Notes under the pieces: model-generated
Databases searched by the model: none
What the model was told of the DNA's origin: nothing
Seen by the model: only the letters and a program-made list of their open reading frames with translations
Translations under genes and position numbers: made by a program
Assembly (NCBI RefSeq): GCF_030813695.1
Contig: NZ_JAUSVA010000002.1
Span: 1,922,001 to 1,986,000 of the forward strand
DNA: 64,000 nucleotides
Reading direction: 5' to 3'
DNA from: Kitasatospora herbaricolor
Lineage (GTDB): Bacteria > Actinomycetota > Actinomycetes > Streptomycetales > Streptomycetaceae
In this document: positions 14,927 to 23,642 of the stretch, piece by piece
Layout: each line of letters begins with the position of its first letter
Numbering within the stretch: the first letter of the stretch is position 1

Positions 14927-15820
14927 TCAGTCCGCCCGCGGCGCGGGCGCGTGCTCCGGGCGCGGCGGCGGCAGGACCGGCGCGGCCGGGGCCGCCAGCT
15001 CCGGCGCGGCCGCCGTGCCGGGGTCGGCCCCGGCGTCCGGCGCGGGTGCGCCGTCGGCCGCCGGCCGGGCGGCCCGTGGTGTGGCGCCCTCGAAGAAGCG
15101 CAGCAGCTCCACCGGGAACGGCAGGACCAGCGTCGAGTTCTTCTCGGCGGCCACCTCGACCACCGTCTGCAGCAGCCGCAGCTGCATCGCGGACGGAGTG
15201 CCTTCCATCATCGCGGCGGCCTGCGAGAGTTTGGCGGCGGCCTGGAACTCACCGTCGGCGGTGATGATGCGGGCCCGCCGTTCGCGGTCGGCCTCGGCCT
15301 GGCGGGCCATCGAGCGCTTCATCGAGTCGGGCAGCGCGACGTCCTTGATCTCCACCCGGTCGATGTGCACGCCCCAGCCGACCGCCGGGCTCTCCAGCAT
15401 CAGCTCCAGCCCGCGGTGCAGGTTCTCCCGGCCGGAGAGCAGGTCGTCCAGCTCGCTCTTGCCGATGACCGAGCGCAGCGAGGTCTGCGCGACCTGGGAC
15501 ATCGCGAAGGTGTAGTTCTGCACGTCCACGGTGGCCAGCACCGGGTCGACGACCCGGAAGTAGACCACCGCGTCGACCCGGACCGAGACGTTGTCGCGGG
15601 TGATGCCCTCCTGCGCGGGAACGGGCATGGTGATGACCTGGACGTTGACCTTGCGCATCCGGTCGACCAGCGGGATCAGCAGGGCCGGGCCCGGCCGGCG
15701 GACCCGCCCGCGCACCCGGCCGAGCCGGAACACCACCCCGCGCTCGTACTGCTGCACCACCCGGAAGCCGGTGGCGAACCACGCCAGCCCGAGAACCGCG
15801 ATGCCCACGAGTACCGCCAT
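14927..15820 (-). CDS. Slipin / SPFH (band 7) family protein (297 aa)
   Basis: A stomatin-like membrane-associated scaffold. One N-terminal helix (VLVGIAVLGLAWFATGF) is followed by the SPFH domain: VVQQYERGVVFRLGRV, PGPALLIPLVDRMRKV, DNVSVRVDAVVYFRV, and GVHIDRVEIKDVALPDSMKR with the adjoining coiled coil AEADRERRARIITADGE. The Ala/Pro-rich tail from about 255 is unstructured. Such proteins organise membrane microdomains and are often paired with an NfeD-type protease. No NfeD gene is adjacent here. Family membership is certain; the cellular role is inferred. Confidence 0.9.
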   Translation of the reverse strand: MAVLVGIAVLGLAWFATGFRVVQQYERGVVFRLGRVRGRVRRPGPALLIPLVDRMRKVNVQVITMPVPAQEGITRDNVSVRVDAVVYFRVVDPVLATVDVQNYTFAMSQVAQTSLRSVIGKSELDDLLSGRENLHRGLELMLESPAVGWGVHIDRVEIKDVALPDSMKRSMARQAEADRERRARIITADGEFQAAAKLSQAAAMMEGTPSAMQLRLLQTVVEVAAEKNSTLVLPFPVELLRFFEGATPRAARPAADGAPAPDAGADPGTAAAPELAAPAAPVLPPPRPEHAPAPRAD

Positions 15821-16012
15821 GTCGGCCGACCTCTCCCGCCGGCGGCGCGCCCGGGCCGGGCCCTGCCGGCCCTGGCGCGACGGGTGCGGGGCCGCGACGA
15901 AAGTATGCGCCGTCGGGCGGCCGGTGCCTATGCCCTCGTACGGACTTGACGGGGCTTCGGGCGGGCGCGGCCGGGTACGGCCGCGCGGCGGCTCCCGCCG
16001 GCCGGTGCCCGG

Positions 16013-17164
16013 TCAGGCGTGCGCCGGCCGGGCGACCTCGGCCAGCAGGCCCTGCCAGGCGTCCGCCACCGCCCCGAGCTCGAACCGGGGCAGCAGGTGC
16101 GCCCGGGCGGCCGCCGCGAGCGCCGGCCCCTCCCTGGCCAGCACCTTGGCGAGCGCCTCGGCGAACGCGGCCGGGTCGCCGGGCGGGGCGAGCACGCCCG
16201 TCACGCCGTCCAGGACGGCGGCGCGCACCGGGCCGGTGTCCGGGGCGACCACCGGCAGCCCGGCCAGGCCGGCCTCGATCAGCACCCCCGGCACGCCCCC
16301 GCTGTCACCGGTCAGCACCAGTGCGTCGGCCGCCCGGTACAGCACGGCGGGATCGGCCAGGTCGCCTAGGAAGATCGCGCGGGCGCACTCGTAGCGGGAC
16401 TCCAGCGCGGCGCGCAACGGGCCGTCGCCGGCCACCGCCAGCCGTACGTCCGGCATCCTGCCGACCGCGTCCAGGGCGAGGTCCAGGCGCTTCTTCCGGG
16501 TGACCGCACCGACCCAGGCGACCAGCAGGCCTTCGGCCGGCAGGCCGAGTCGGGCCCGGGCGGCCCGCCGGTCGGCGGCGTCCCGGACGGGCGGGTACCG
16601 GTCGGCGGACCGGCCGTTGGGGATGGTGCGGACCACCGTGCCGGGCAGCCGGAACCGCTCCAGCAGCACCGCGCGGGCCTCCTCGGAGAGGGCGGTGACG
16701 GCGGCGGCGCGGTGCAGCAGGGCGCCGGTGTGCAGGCGCCGGGCGGGGCTCGCCGTCCGCTGCCGGAGGTCGCCGGGGCTGACGTGGACGAACGGCGTGC
16801 GGGTGCCGGCCAGCGCGAGGGCGCAGGCGGACAGGGTGCCGGAGCCGTGCGCGACGACGACGTCCGCGGTACGGGCCGCGGCGCGCAGGGCGCGCAGGGT
16901 GCGCGGGTGCAGGCGGCCCGGCCCGAGTACGCCGGTCGGGGCGCCGCCCGGCGCCGCGCCGCCCGCCCGCCGGGCGGCGTCCGGGTGCCCGAGGTCGTCC
17001 GGGTGCGGGGCCAGCGCGCGCAGGGCGGAGGCCTGGCCCCGGCGGCGCAACTCCCGGTCGAGGTCACGGGCGAGGCTCTGCGCGCCCCGGCGGCGCGGGT
17101 CGGCGATGACGTGCAGGACCCTCGGGCGGGCTCCGGCGGGCAGATGTGACGCTGCGTCGGGCAT
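16013..17164 (-). CDS. Glycosyltransferase, GT4-type (383 aa)
   Basis: A GT-B fold retaining glycosyltransferase. The N-terminal donor-side strand reads PRVLHVIADPRRRGAQSLA; VVVAHGSGTLSACALALAG follows; the C-terminal half begins LVAWVGAVTRKKRLDLALDA and contains VRLAVAGDGPLRAALES and GDSGGVPGVLIEAGLAGLPV, the E-x7-E-like nucleotide-sugar site. It has no membrane helix. It is divergent from another GT4-type gene, with which it shares the 'VLHVI' N-terminus, so the two may be ancient duplicates. The donor and acceptor sugars are unknown; the setting suggests surface glycan assembly. Confidence 0.88.
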   Translation of the reverse strand: MPDAASHLPAGARPRVLHVIADPRRRGAQSLARDLDRELRRRGQASALRALAPHPDDLGHPDAARRAGGAAPGGAPTGVLGPGRLHPRTLRALRAAARTADVVVAHGSGTLSACALALAGTRTPFVHVSPGDLRQRTASPARRLHTGALLHRAAAVTALSEEARAVLLERFRLPGTVVRTIPNGRSADRYPPVRDAADRRAARARLGLPAEGLLVAWVGAVTRKKRLDLALDAVGRMPDVRLAVAGDGPLRAALESRYECARAIFLGDLADPAVLYRAADALVLTGDSGGVPGVLIEAGLAGLPVVAPDTGPVRAAVLDGVTGVLAPPGDPAAFAEALAKVLAREGPALAAAARAHLLPRFELGAVADAWQGLLAEVARPAHA

Positions 17165-17593
17165 GGCACCGACCTTGGCACAGGGTGCGGGGGCCGTACA
17201 GCGCCTCCGCGCAAAACCGTACGGGTTCCGTCCGGTTCGGTACTTCCGGTGAATTCGGCCCAGGAGGCCGGTAGCGTAAGCGAGTTGTGCCCGTGGGCGG
17301 TGCGCGGGGGAGCGCCGGCCGGACGGGGCGCGGGCCGGGCGCACGGGCCCGGGCGTCCGGGCCTCGCGCGGCGCTCACGGGCGGCACCGGGCCGCACCGC
17401 CTGGCCGTTACGTTCGCGCGCCCTCGAATGCGCCCCCGTCCGCCCCGGCGCGCGACCGGGGTCGCGCCCCGGCGCCCCCAGGCCTCCCCTAATCCCTGGC
17501 GGGCGGCGCGCCCCAGCTGCGATGCTGATCCGCACTCAGGGCGCCGGCCGGCACGGGAGACCGGCCGCGCCCCGGATTCCCGGGGGTTGGCCA
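17165..17593. other. Shared promoter region of two divergent glycosyltransferase genes
   Basis: About 430 bases without a convincing gene. The part nearest the minus-strand gene (17195-17285) is less GC-rich and could hold its promoter. An ATG at 17522 in frame with the plus-strand gene is a possible alternative start. Confidence 0.4.
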
Positions 17594-18739
17594 GTGCACG
17601 TGCTCCATGTGATCGACAGCCTGGACCGGGTCGGCGGCGCAGAGCAGAGCCTGGCCGCGATGGCCCCGCAACTGGTCCGCTCGGGCGTGCGGTTGGACGT
17701 CGCGTACCTCAGGGAGTCGCCCGGCGGACTGCAGGCCGAACTGACCGGGGCCGGCGCCGGGGTGTTCGGCGTGCACCACGGCACCCGTGCCGGGACGGCC
17801 GCCGCGCTGCGAAAACTCGTCCGCGAGCGCCGCCCGGACCTGGTGCACACCACCCGGTACGAGTCGGACGTGCTCGGCCGGGCCGCGGCGCTGGCGGCCG
17901 GCACCCCGGTGGTCTCCAGCCTCGTCGACTCCGCGTACGGCCCCGAGCACCTGCGGACCCGCGGCCTCAGCCCGTGGAAGGTCCGGGCCGCCCAGGCGGT
18001 CGACGCCGCGACGGCCCAGGGCACCCGCCGCTTCCACGCGCTGACCCGGCACGTGGCCGCCGCGATGTCCCGCCGGCTGCGGATCCGGGCGGACCGGATC
18101 GACGTCGTCCCGCGCGGGCGGGACCCGGAGCTGCTCGGCACGGTCACGCCCGAGCGGCGCGGCACCGTCCGCGCCGGGCTCGGCCTCGCGGACGACGTGC
18201 CGGTGGTGCTGGCGGCGGCCCGTCAGCAGTACCGGAAGGGCCTGGACATCCTGCTGGAGGCCTGGCCCCAGGTGCGCCGGGAGGTACCCGGGGCGGTGCT
18301 GCTGCTGGCCGGCGACGAGGGCCCCGAGAGCGCCCGGCTGCGGGCCCTCGCCGCGAGCGCCGCCGACATCCGGTTCCTCGGCCCGCGCGGGGACGTCTTC
18401 GACCTGATGGCTGCCTCCGACGCCTTCGCCGTGCCGTCCCGCTGGGAGGGCCTGGGCAGCGCCGCGATGGAGGCGATGGGCGTCGGCGTGCCGCTGGTCT
18501 GCGCGGACGTGCCTGCCTTGCGGGAGACGGTCGGCTCGGGCGACTACGCCCTGCTGGTCGCCCCCGAGCGGCCGACCGCACTGGCGGCGGCGCTGGCCGA
18601 GGCGCTGGACGACCGGGCGGCGGCCGGGGTGCGGGCCAAGTCGGCGAGGGCGCGGTTCCTGACCGCCTTCACGCTCCATCAGGTGACGGGGCAGATGGTG
18701 CAGTTCTACGAGCGGTCGCTGCGGCTGCGCAGCGTCTGA
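17594..18739 (+). CDS. Glycosyltransferase, GT4-type (381 aa)
   Basis: A GT-B glycosyltransferase. The N-terminus reads VHVLHVIDSLDRVGGAEQSL, the classic GT4 glycine-rich donor loop; RPDLVHTTRYESDVLGRAAA follows; the C-terminal domain has VVLAAARQQYRKGLDILLEA, AVLLLAGDEGPESARLRAL and AVPSRWEGLGSAAMEAMGVG, the E-x7-E nucleotide-sugar motif. I chose the GTG at 17594 because GGGGG lies 7 bases upstream and the protein then begins at the first beta-strand; the ATG at 17522 adds 24 residues without homology-like features. It has no membrane segment. It is followed by a 22-bp repeat array and then by a further glycosyltransferase gene. Confidence 0.87.
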   Translation: MHVLHVIDSLDRVGGAEQSLAAMAPQLVRSGVRLDVAYLRESPGGLQAELTGAGAGVFGVHHGTRAGTAAALRKLVRERRPDLVHTTRYESDVLGRAAALAAGTPVVSSLVDSAYGPEHLRTRGLSPWKVRAAQAVDAATAQGTRRFHALTRHVAAAMSRRLRIRADRIDVVPRGRDPELLGTVTPERRGTVRAGLGLADDVPVVLAAARQQYRKGLDILLEAWPQVRREVPGAVLLLAGDEGPESARLRALAASAADIRFLGPRGDVFDLMAASDAFAVPSRWEGLGSAAMEAMGVGVPLVCADVPALRETVGSGDYALLVAPERPTALAAALAEALDDRAAAGVRAKSARARFLTAFTLHQVTGQMVQFYERSLRLRSV

Positions 18740-18791
18740 GCCGGACCCGGGAGCGTCCGGGCCGGGTCCGGCGAAGGTCCGGGCCGGGTCG

Positions 18792-18901
18792 GCGCGGGCC
18801 CGGGAGGGCGCCGGCGCGGGCCCGGGAGGGCGCCGGCGCGGGCCCGGGAGGGCGCCGGCGCGGGCCCGGGAGGGCGCCGGCGCGGGCCCGGGAGGGCGCC
18901 G
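18792..18901. repeat. 22-bp tandem repeat, five perfect copies
   Basis: Five identical copies of a 22-bp unit beginning GCGCGGGCCCGGGAGGGCGC, from 18792 to 18901, starting 53 bases after a glycosyltransferase stop codon. The unit contains GCGGGCCCG, also found in the 22-bp array at 13094-13159. Perfect identity suggests recent expansion or active maintenance. Confidence 0.92.
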
Positions 18902-19401
18902 GCAGGTCCCGTCCGGGGACGGCCGCCGCCCGGCCGCCTGCGGCGACCTCCGGACCGGGCGCGCCGGATGCCCCAACGCGCCCTCCGAGAATCGCCAAAG
19001 CGGTTGCGCCCCACCTCGCGGGCGGCAAGCATCGCAGAGGGATCCGGACGGCCGACGGGGGTGGGCCGACCGGCGGGTGGGGGTGAGGGCCGCGGTGTTC
19101 CGCGCGCCCGGGCATGCCCGTCCACAGGTCGGTCCCGCGCGGCCGCGCCGGGCCGTCCGGGCACCGACGCCCGCCCGCGGCCACCGACCCCGGGCTCCGC
19201 CACGGCACCCGGACCGACCGCTCCCGGAGCGGGCCCCAGGGCGCCACGGCACCACCAACGCGAGGGGAACCCATCGGTGGAACCGGCCAACCACCCGACC
19301 GCGCCGCGGCCGGACGAGCGGCGTCCGGCCGGCCGCCCACCCGCCCGGAGCCGGTCCGCCGCCGCCCTCCCCGCCGGCACGTCGCCCGGGGCGGGGGCCC
19401 G
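18902..19401. other. Gap without a recognised gene
   Basis: About 500 bases downstream of the 22-bp array. Several overlapping open frames exist on both strands, but all encode Arg/Pro/Gly-rich sequence without domains. The plus-strand frame that runs into the next glycosyltransferase has no good upstream start. Confidence 0.4.
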
Positions 19402-20526
19402 GTGAGCCCGCGCCGCACCCGGGTCCTCTGGCTGCTCGGCGACCTCGGCCCCGGCGGGGCCGCGCAGTCGCTGGCCGACCGCGCCCGGCACGCCGACACC
19501 GAGCGGTTCGAGATCGAGGTCGCCTACCTGCTGCCCGGCCGGGACGCACTGGTCCCCGCGCTAAAGAGTGCGGGCCTGCGGGTGCACTGCCTGGGCGGCG
19601 CCCCCGGCACCGCCTGGCCGGCCGACCCGCGCTGGCCCTGGCAGCTGCGCCGGTTGCTCGCCGAGCGCCGGTACGGACTGGTGCACACCCTCACGCCCGT
19701 CCCGGCCGCCGCCGCGCGGCTGCTGACCCTCGGACGCAACGCCCCGCGGCTGGTGCACACCGAACAGCGCCCGTGGCGCCCCCGGCGTCTCGCCACCGGC
19801 TGGGCCGACGCCCTGACGTACCGTCGCAACGGCGCCGTGATCGCCGGCTCGCACGCCGTCGGCCGGACCGTCCCGGCCGGACGGCGGCGCGCCGGCGACC
19901 GGGTCACCGTCGTCCCGCAGGGCCCGGACCTCGCGGACGCCCCCGCCGGCCCGCCCGCGAGGGCCGCCGCCCGGGCGGAACTCGGCCTGCCCGCCGACGC
20001 GGTGGTGATCGGCGCGGCCGGCGGCCGCAGGCCCGGCGAGGACCACGCCACCCTGCTCGCCGCGTACGCCGGACTGCGCCGCACCGATCCCGGCACCCGG
20101 CTGGTGCTGATCGGCGCCGGCCCGCCGGAGCCGCGGCCGCGCGCCCAGGCCGCCGCGCTCGGCCTCACCGACGTGGTGTTCGCCGGCCCGGACCTCCCGG
20201 CCCTGCTGCCCGCCCTGGACGTGTTCGCCCTCGACTCCCGCCGCGATGCCCCGCCGGCCGCCCTGCTGGCGGCCATGACCTGCGGGCTGCCGTCCGTCGC
20301 CGTCCGGGCCGGTGCGGCACCCGAGCTGCTCGACGACGGTGTGCAGGGCCTGCTGGTGCCGCCCGGCGACCCGGCGGCCCTGGGTGGCGCGCTGGCCGTG
20401 CTGGTCGCCGACGCCGCGCTGCGTGAGCGCCTGGGCACGGCCGCCCGGGAGCGGGCCGCCGGTTTCGGCGCGGCCGCCGCCCAGCGCGCGGTCGAGGCGG
20501 TCTACCGGCGGGTGCTACGGCCCTGA
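19402..20526 (+). CDS. Glycosyltransferase, GT4-type (374 aa)
   Basis: The third GT-B glycosyltransferase of the region. RVLWLLGDLGPGGAAQSLAD is the N-terminal donor loop; YGLVHTLTPVPAAAARLLTL and VIAGSHAVGRTVPAG follow; the second domain has VVIGAAGGRRPGEDHATLLA, TRLVLIGAGPPEPRPRAQ and VFALDSRRDAPPAALLAAM. In the last motif the first glutamate of the usual E-x7-E is replaced (DSRRDAPPAAL), so activity or donor specificity may differ. I chose the GTG at 19402, which follows a G-rich site. The GNAT-domain gene begins 90 bases downstream on the same strand and may be co-transcribed. Confidence 0.85.
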   Translation: MSPRRTRVLWLLGDLGPGGAAQSLADRARHADTERFEIEVAYLLPGRDALVPALKSAGLRVHCLGGAPGTAWPADPRWPWQLRRLLAERRYGLVHTLTPVPAAAARLLTLGRNAPRLVHTEQRPWRPRRLATGWADALTYRRNGAVIAGSHAVGRTVPAGRRRAGDRVTVVPQGPDLADAPAGPPARAAARAELGLPADAVVIGAAGGRRPGEDHATLLAAYAGLRRTDPGTRLVLIGAGPPEPRPRAQAAALGLTDVVFAGPDLPALLPALDVFALDSRRDAPPAALLAAMTCGLPSVAVRAGAAPELLDDGVQGLLVPPGDPAALGGALAVLVADAALRERLGTAARERAAGFGAAAAQRAVEAVYRRVLRP

Positions 20527-20616
20527 CCCGCCGCGGCGGCCCGCCGCGCACCCCACCGAGATCCCGAACGGCCTTCCCCCGGAAGGACCCTCCCGCGAAG
20601 GAGTTGTGAGCCGGAC

Positions 20617-21804
20617 GTGAGCGCCCTGCCCGCCCCCGCCCAGACGACAGAGCCCGGAACGCCGGAGCGCAGACCGACGGAGCGCAGACCGACAGCGACC
20701 CGGACGACGGAGCCCGGGACGACCGCGACCCGGACGACCGTGGACCGGACGACCGTGGACCGGATGACCGTGCGCCCGCTGGAGGACGCCGACGCCCCGG
20801 CCGTGCTCGACCTGCTGGCCGCCTCCGCCGCGGGCGGCCCGGCCGGTGGCCGCGGCGCGGACTTCTTCGACTGGAAGCACCGGCGCGGGCCGTTCGGGGC
20901 CAGCCCCGGCCTGGTCGCCGAGGCCCCGGACGGGCGGGTGGCGGGTGTGCGGCTGTTCCTGCGCTGGGAGTGGCACGAGGCGGCGAGCGGCCGGACGGTC
21001 CGCGCGGTGCGGCCGGTGGACACCGCCACCCATCCCGACTTCAGGGGGCTCGGGGTCTTCCGCCGGCTCACCCTGGAACTCCTCGAACAGGTCGCCGGCG
21101 AAGCCGAGTTGGTGTTCAACACCCCGAACAGCAGCAGCCTGCCCGGCTATCGGGCGATGGGCTGGAGCGAACTCGGCCAGGTCCCGGTGGCGCTGCGCCC
21201 GGTGCACCCGGCGGTCTTCGCGCGCGGCGCCCGGGCGGCCCGGGCCCGGCGGGCCGCCGACCGTGACGTGCCGGTGCGCTGTTCGCTGCCGACGGCCGCC
21301 GACTGGTTCGCCTCCCGACCCGACCGCGCGGGCGGCCCGTTGGCCGGGCTGCTGGCCGAGCGGGCAGCCGCCGACCGGTCCGATCCGCGGCTGGCGGTGG
21401 CCCGGACCCCGGAGTTCCTGCGGTGGCGGTACGGTGACGCGCCCGGGCTGGACTACCGGGTGCTGACCTGCCGGCGCGGCGAGGAGCTGACCGGGCTGGC
21501 GTTCGGGCGGCCCCGGCGGCGCGGCCCGCTCACCGAATTCACCCTCGCCGACATCCTGGTCCGCCCCGGCGACCGGGTCAGCGCCGCCCGGCTGCTGCGG
21601 GCCGCCGCCCGCTCCGGCTGCGACCACGTCGCGACCCACCTCTCCCCCGGCACCGAGGCCGCCCGGACGGCGCTGCGCAGCGGCTACCTGACCGCACCGC
21701 GGACCGGGATGACGCTGGCGGCGCGCGGCGCCGCCGGTCCGCTGCCCGCCGGGCTCACCCTGGCGTCCTGGCGGTTCAGCCTCGGTGACCTGGAGGCGTT
21801 CTGA
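20617..21804 (+). CDS. GNAT-fold acetyltransferase with repeat-expanded N-terminus (395 aa)
   Basis: The acetyltransferase-like part starts at about residue 50: [50 protein letters not shown] with the acetyl-CoA loop (R-G-x-G), and FNTPNSSSLPGYRAMGW. A second, weaker half follows (FLRWRYGDAPGLDYRVL). Similar proteins occur in actinomycete polysaccharide clusters, fitting the upstream glycosyltransferases. The first 49 residues are Thr/Arg-rich and encoded by 15-bp tandem repeats (20664-20693 and 20731-20775). The GTG at 20617 has GGAG 13 bases away, a long spacing; translation might instead begin at the ATG at 20764, right at the domain. Confidence 0.8.
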   Translation: MSALPAPAQTTEPGTPERRPTERRPTATRTTEPGTTATRTTVDRTTVDRMTVRPLEDADAPAVLDLLAASAAGGPAGGRGADFFDWKHRRGPFGASPGLVAEAPDGRVAGVRLFLRWEWHEAASGRTVRAVRPVDTATHPDFRGLGVFRRLTLELLEQVAGEAELVFNTPNSSSLPGYRAMGWSELGQVPVALRPVHPAVFARGARAARARRAADRDVPVRCSLPTAADWFASRPDRAGGPLAGLLAERAAADRSDPRLAVARTPEFLRWRYGDAPGLDYRVLTCRRGEELTGLAFGRPRRRGPLTEFTLADILVRPGDRVSAARLLRAAARSGCDHVATHLSPGTEAARTALRSGYLTAPRTGMTLAARGAAGPLPAGLTLASWRFSLGDLEAF

Positions 21805-22110
21805 CCGTCCGGCCGGGCGCCGGCGTCCCCGCCGCACTCACAGACACACTCACAGACACCCTCGCAACCGCATTAACAGCCGCAGTCCCGGGCGCCGATC
21901 CCCCGCCGGCACGGCACGCGCTTTCGAGCCCCGGACCTCGGTGCGCCTGTTACGCGGATCGGGTGAACTCGGTTGGACCACAAGCATGTTGAGTGGGCAG
22001 TATGACGCTCCGGAGGGCCTCGGCCCACCACCCTCACCAGGTCGGCCCGCCGGGACCACGTATCGGAACCGCCGGAACGCCGCCCTCAGCACGGATATGG
22101 AGTCAGCCCG
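21805..22110 (+). other. Upstream region of mscL
   Basis: About 305 bases without a gene. It includes a small direct repeat (CACTCACAGACA near 21835-21858) and a less GC-rich part at 21960-22010, the likely promoter zone for mscL. No perfect sigma-factor boxes stand out. Confidence 0.35.
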
Positions 22111-22554
22111 GTGTTCAAGGGATTCCGCAGCTTCCTGCTGCGCGGGAACGTGGTGGACCTCGCGGTCGGCATCGTCATCGGCGCGGCCTTCACCGCCGTG
22201 GTCACCGGGTTCGTCACGGCCTTCCTGACCCCGCTCATCGGCGTCGCCACGGGGGCGGTCGGCGACTTCACCAAGAAGACCTTCGAGGTCGGCGGCACCA
22301 GCTTCCCCTACGGCGTGTTCGTCAACGCCCTGATCAGCTTCGTCCTGGTGGCGGCGGTGATCTACTTCGTGGTGGTGGTCCCGGTCGGCCGGCTGCAGTC
22401 CCGGTTCGAGTCGGCCAAGCCGGTGCCGGTGCCCAAGGCGGACTGCCCGGAGTGCCTGAGCCCCGTCCCGACCGCTGCGGTCCGCTGCTCCTTCTGCACC
22501 TCGGAGCTGGTCGGCCGGACGGGCTTCCCGGCGCAGCCGCTGCAGCGGCACTGA
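22111..22554 (+). CDS. mscL: Large-conductance mechanosensitive channel MscL (147 aa)
   Basis: A pentameric membrane valve that opens under membrane tension to release solutes during osmotic downshock. The start VFKGFRSFLLRGNVVDLAVG, the first helix (AVGIVIGAAFTAVVTGFV), the DFT/GGTSFPYG periplasmic loop and the second helix (FVNALISFVLVAAVIYFVVV) are all family hallmarks. The tail then carries CPEC and CSFC separated by 13 residues (from about 111 to 128), a probable zinc ribbon not found in E. coli MscL. The GTG start has GGAG 9 bases upstream. The gene stands alone between two large gaps. Confidence 0.95.
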   Translation: MFKGFRSFLLRGNVVDLAVGIVIGAAFTAVVTGFVTAFLTPLIGVATGAVGDFTKKTFEVGGTSFPYGVFVNALISFVLVAAVIYFVVVVPVGRLQSRFESAKPVPVPKADCPECLSPVPTAAVRCSFCTSELVGRTGFPAQPLQRH

Positions 22555-22874
22555 CCGCGCCCACCAGCGGGCTTTCCGTCCGGGCCCCCGCTCTCGGCTC
22601 CGGCCCGGGGCGGGGGCCCGGACGGAGCCGGACGCACCGGGCGGGCGGGACGCTCCGGGTCGAACGGGTGGTCGAGTCCCAGGGGGCGGACATCCGGCCA
22701 CTCGAATCGTGTTCGAGCGGTCGCTCGGCGTGCCGAGCTGGCCTGAAGTCGACGCCGATATGTCGGATCTTCCTACTTTCGAGACCTTTGTGCGAGCGAA
22801 GAGTGTGTAAACACTTGAACTGCCCGCCCTCCCACTCTCCTCAGCAGGCACATTGTGGGCTTACCGTATGCCCC
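22555..22874 (+). other. Promoter region of the low-complexity protein gene
   Basis: About 320 bases without a gene, clearly less GC-rich from 22700 on. It holds two inverted repeats: CTCGAA-TCGTG-TTCGAG (22701-22717) and AGTGT-GTAA-ACACT (22802-22815). The second is 60 bases before the start codon and could be an operator or overlap a promoter. Confidence 0.4.
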
Positions 22875-23642
22875 ATGACCTCGCCCCGCTCCTACGACGG
22901 AGTCGGCTACCCCTCTCCGTCCTTCTCCTCCGGCACGCCCATCTACGACAGCCTCGTCGCAGAACGCGGTGTCCCGCAGATCGCGCCCATCAACGTGCCG
23001 GCGGCCCTGCCCCCGGCGCTCTCCACCGGCTACGGCTCGGGTCTCGGCCCGTCCTACGAGAACCGGTACTCCACCGGGTACGAGAGCACCGGCAGCAACC
23101 TGCCCGCTCTGCCGCCCGCCCGGCTCGCCCTCGGCCCCGGGCCGAGCAGCAGCCCGGGCGCCGGCCCCGCCACCTCCTACATCCCGGCGCAGCCCAGCTA
23201 CGGCTCGGTGCCGCAGCCGCCGGTGCCGGGCTACGGCGGCCCGCCGCAGCCGTTCCGGCCGCAGGCCCCGATGCCCGGCGGCTTCCAGCAGCCGGCGCCG
23301 TCGTACCAGTCCGGCGGCCAGAGCTTCGGCGGCCAGAACACCTTCGCCACCGCCCCGCAGGGCGTCGGCGGCCAGCCGTTCGGCGCGCAGGCCCAGCAGG
23401 GCTTCAACGGGCAGGGCTTCGGCGGGCAGTCGTTCGGCGGGCAGCAGTCCTTCGGCGGGCAGAACCCGGCCGGCCAGGGCTTCCAGAACCAGTCCGACCA
23501 GAGCTTCGGCGGCAACCAGCTGCGCCCCGCCGTCTCCCCGGTCGCGCCGGTCCGTCCGATGCAGCCGCAGCGCCCCGCGCCCTACGGCGAGCAGGGCCAG
23601 TACGCCCAGCCCGGCTACCAGTCCCAGGGCCAGGCCTACTGA
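22875..23642 (+). CDS. Gln/Gly/Pro/Phe-rich low-complexity protein (255 aa)
   Basis: The N-terminal 45 residues look ordered and conserved: SYDGVGYPSPSFSSGTPIYD, then SLVAERGVPQIAPINVPAAL. The rest is Pro/Tyr-rich and, from about 145 to 220, built of irregular repeats around GGQSFGGQ, GQGFGGQ and GFQNQ. There is no signal peptide, membrane helix or catalytic motif. A similar N-terminus is, to my recollection, shared by uncharacterised Streptomyces proteins. The FG/GQ-type composition resembles sequences that phase-separate or form prion-like assemblies; that is an inference from composition only. A very strong hairpin terminator follows, so it is a monocistronic, probably well-expressed gene. 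Confidence 0.8.
   Translation: MTSPRSYDGVGYPSPSFSSGTPIYDSLVAERGVPQIAPINVPAALPPALSTGYGSGLGPSYENRYSTGYESTGSNLPALPPARLALGPGPSSSPGAGPATSYIPAQPSYGSVPQPPVPGYGGPPQPFRPQAPMPGGFQQPAPSYQSGGQSFGGQNTFATAPQGVGGQPFGAQAQQGFNGQGFGGQSFGGQQSFGGQNPAGQGFQNQSDQSFGGNQLRPAVSPVAPVRPMQPQRPAPYGEQGQYAQPGYQSQGQAY

Noticed and set aside
18902..19401. Plus-strand frame extending the third GT4 gene upstream to 19114
   Set aside because: The added 96 residues are Arg/Pro-rich and lie before the first beta-strand of the glycosyltransferase fold.
22701..22717. CTCGAA-N5-TTCGAG as an actinobacterial LexA (SOS) box
   Set aside because: The known box needs TCGAAC-N4-GTTCGA; this repeat is one base too short and the downstream gene is not a repair gene.
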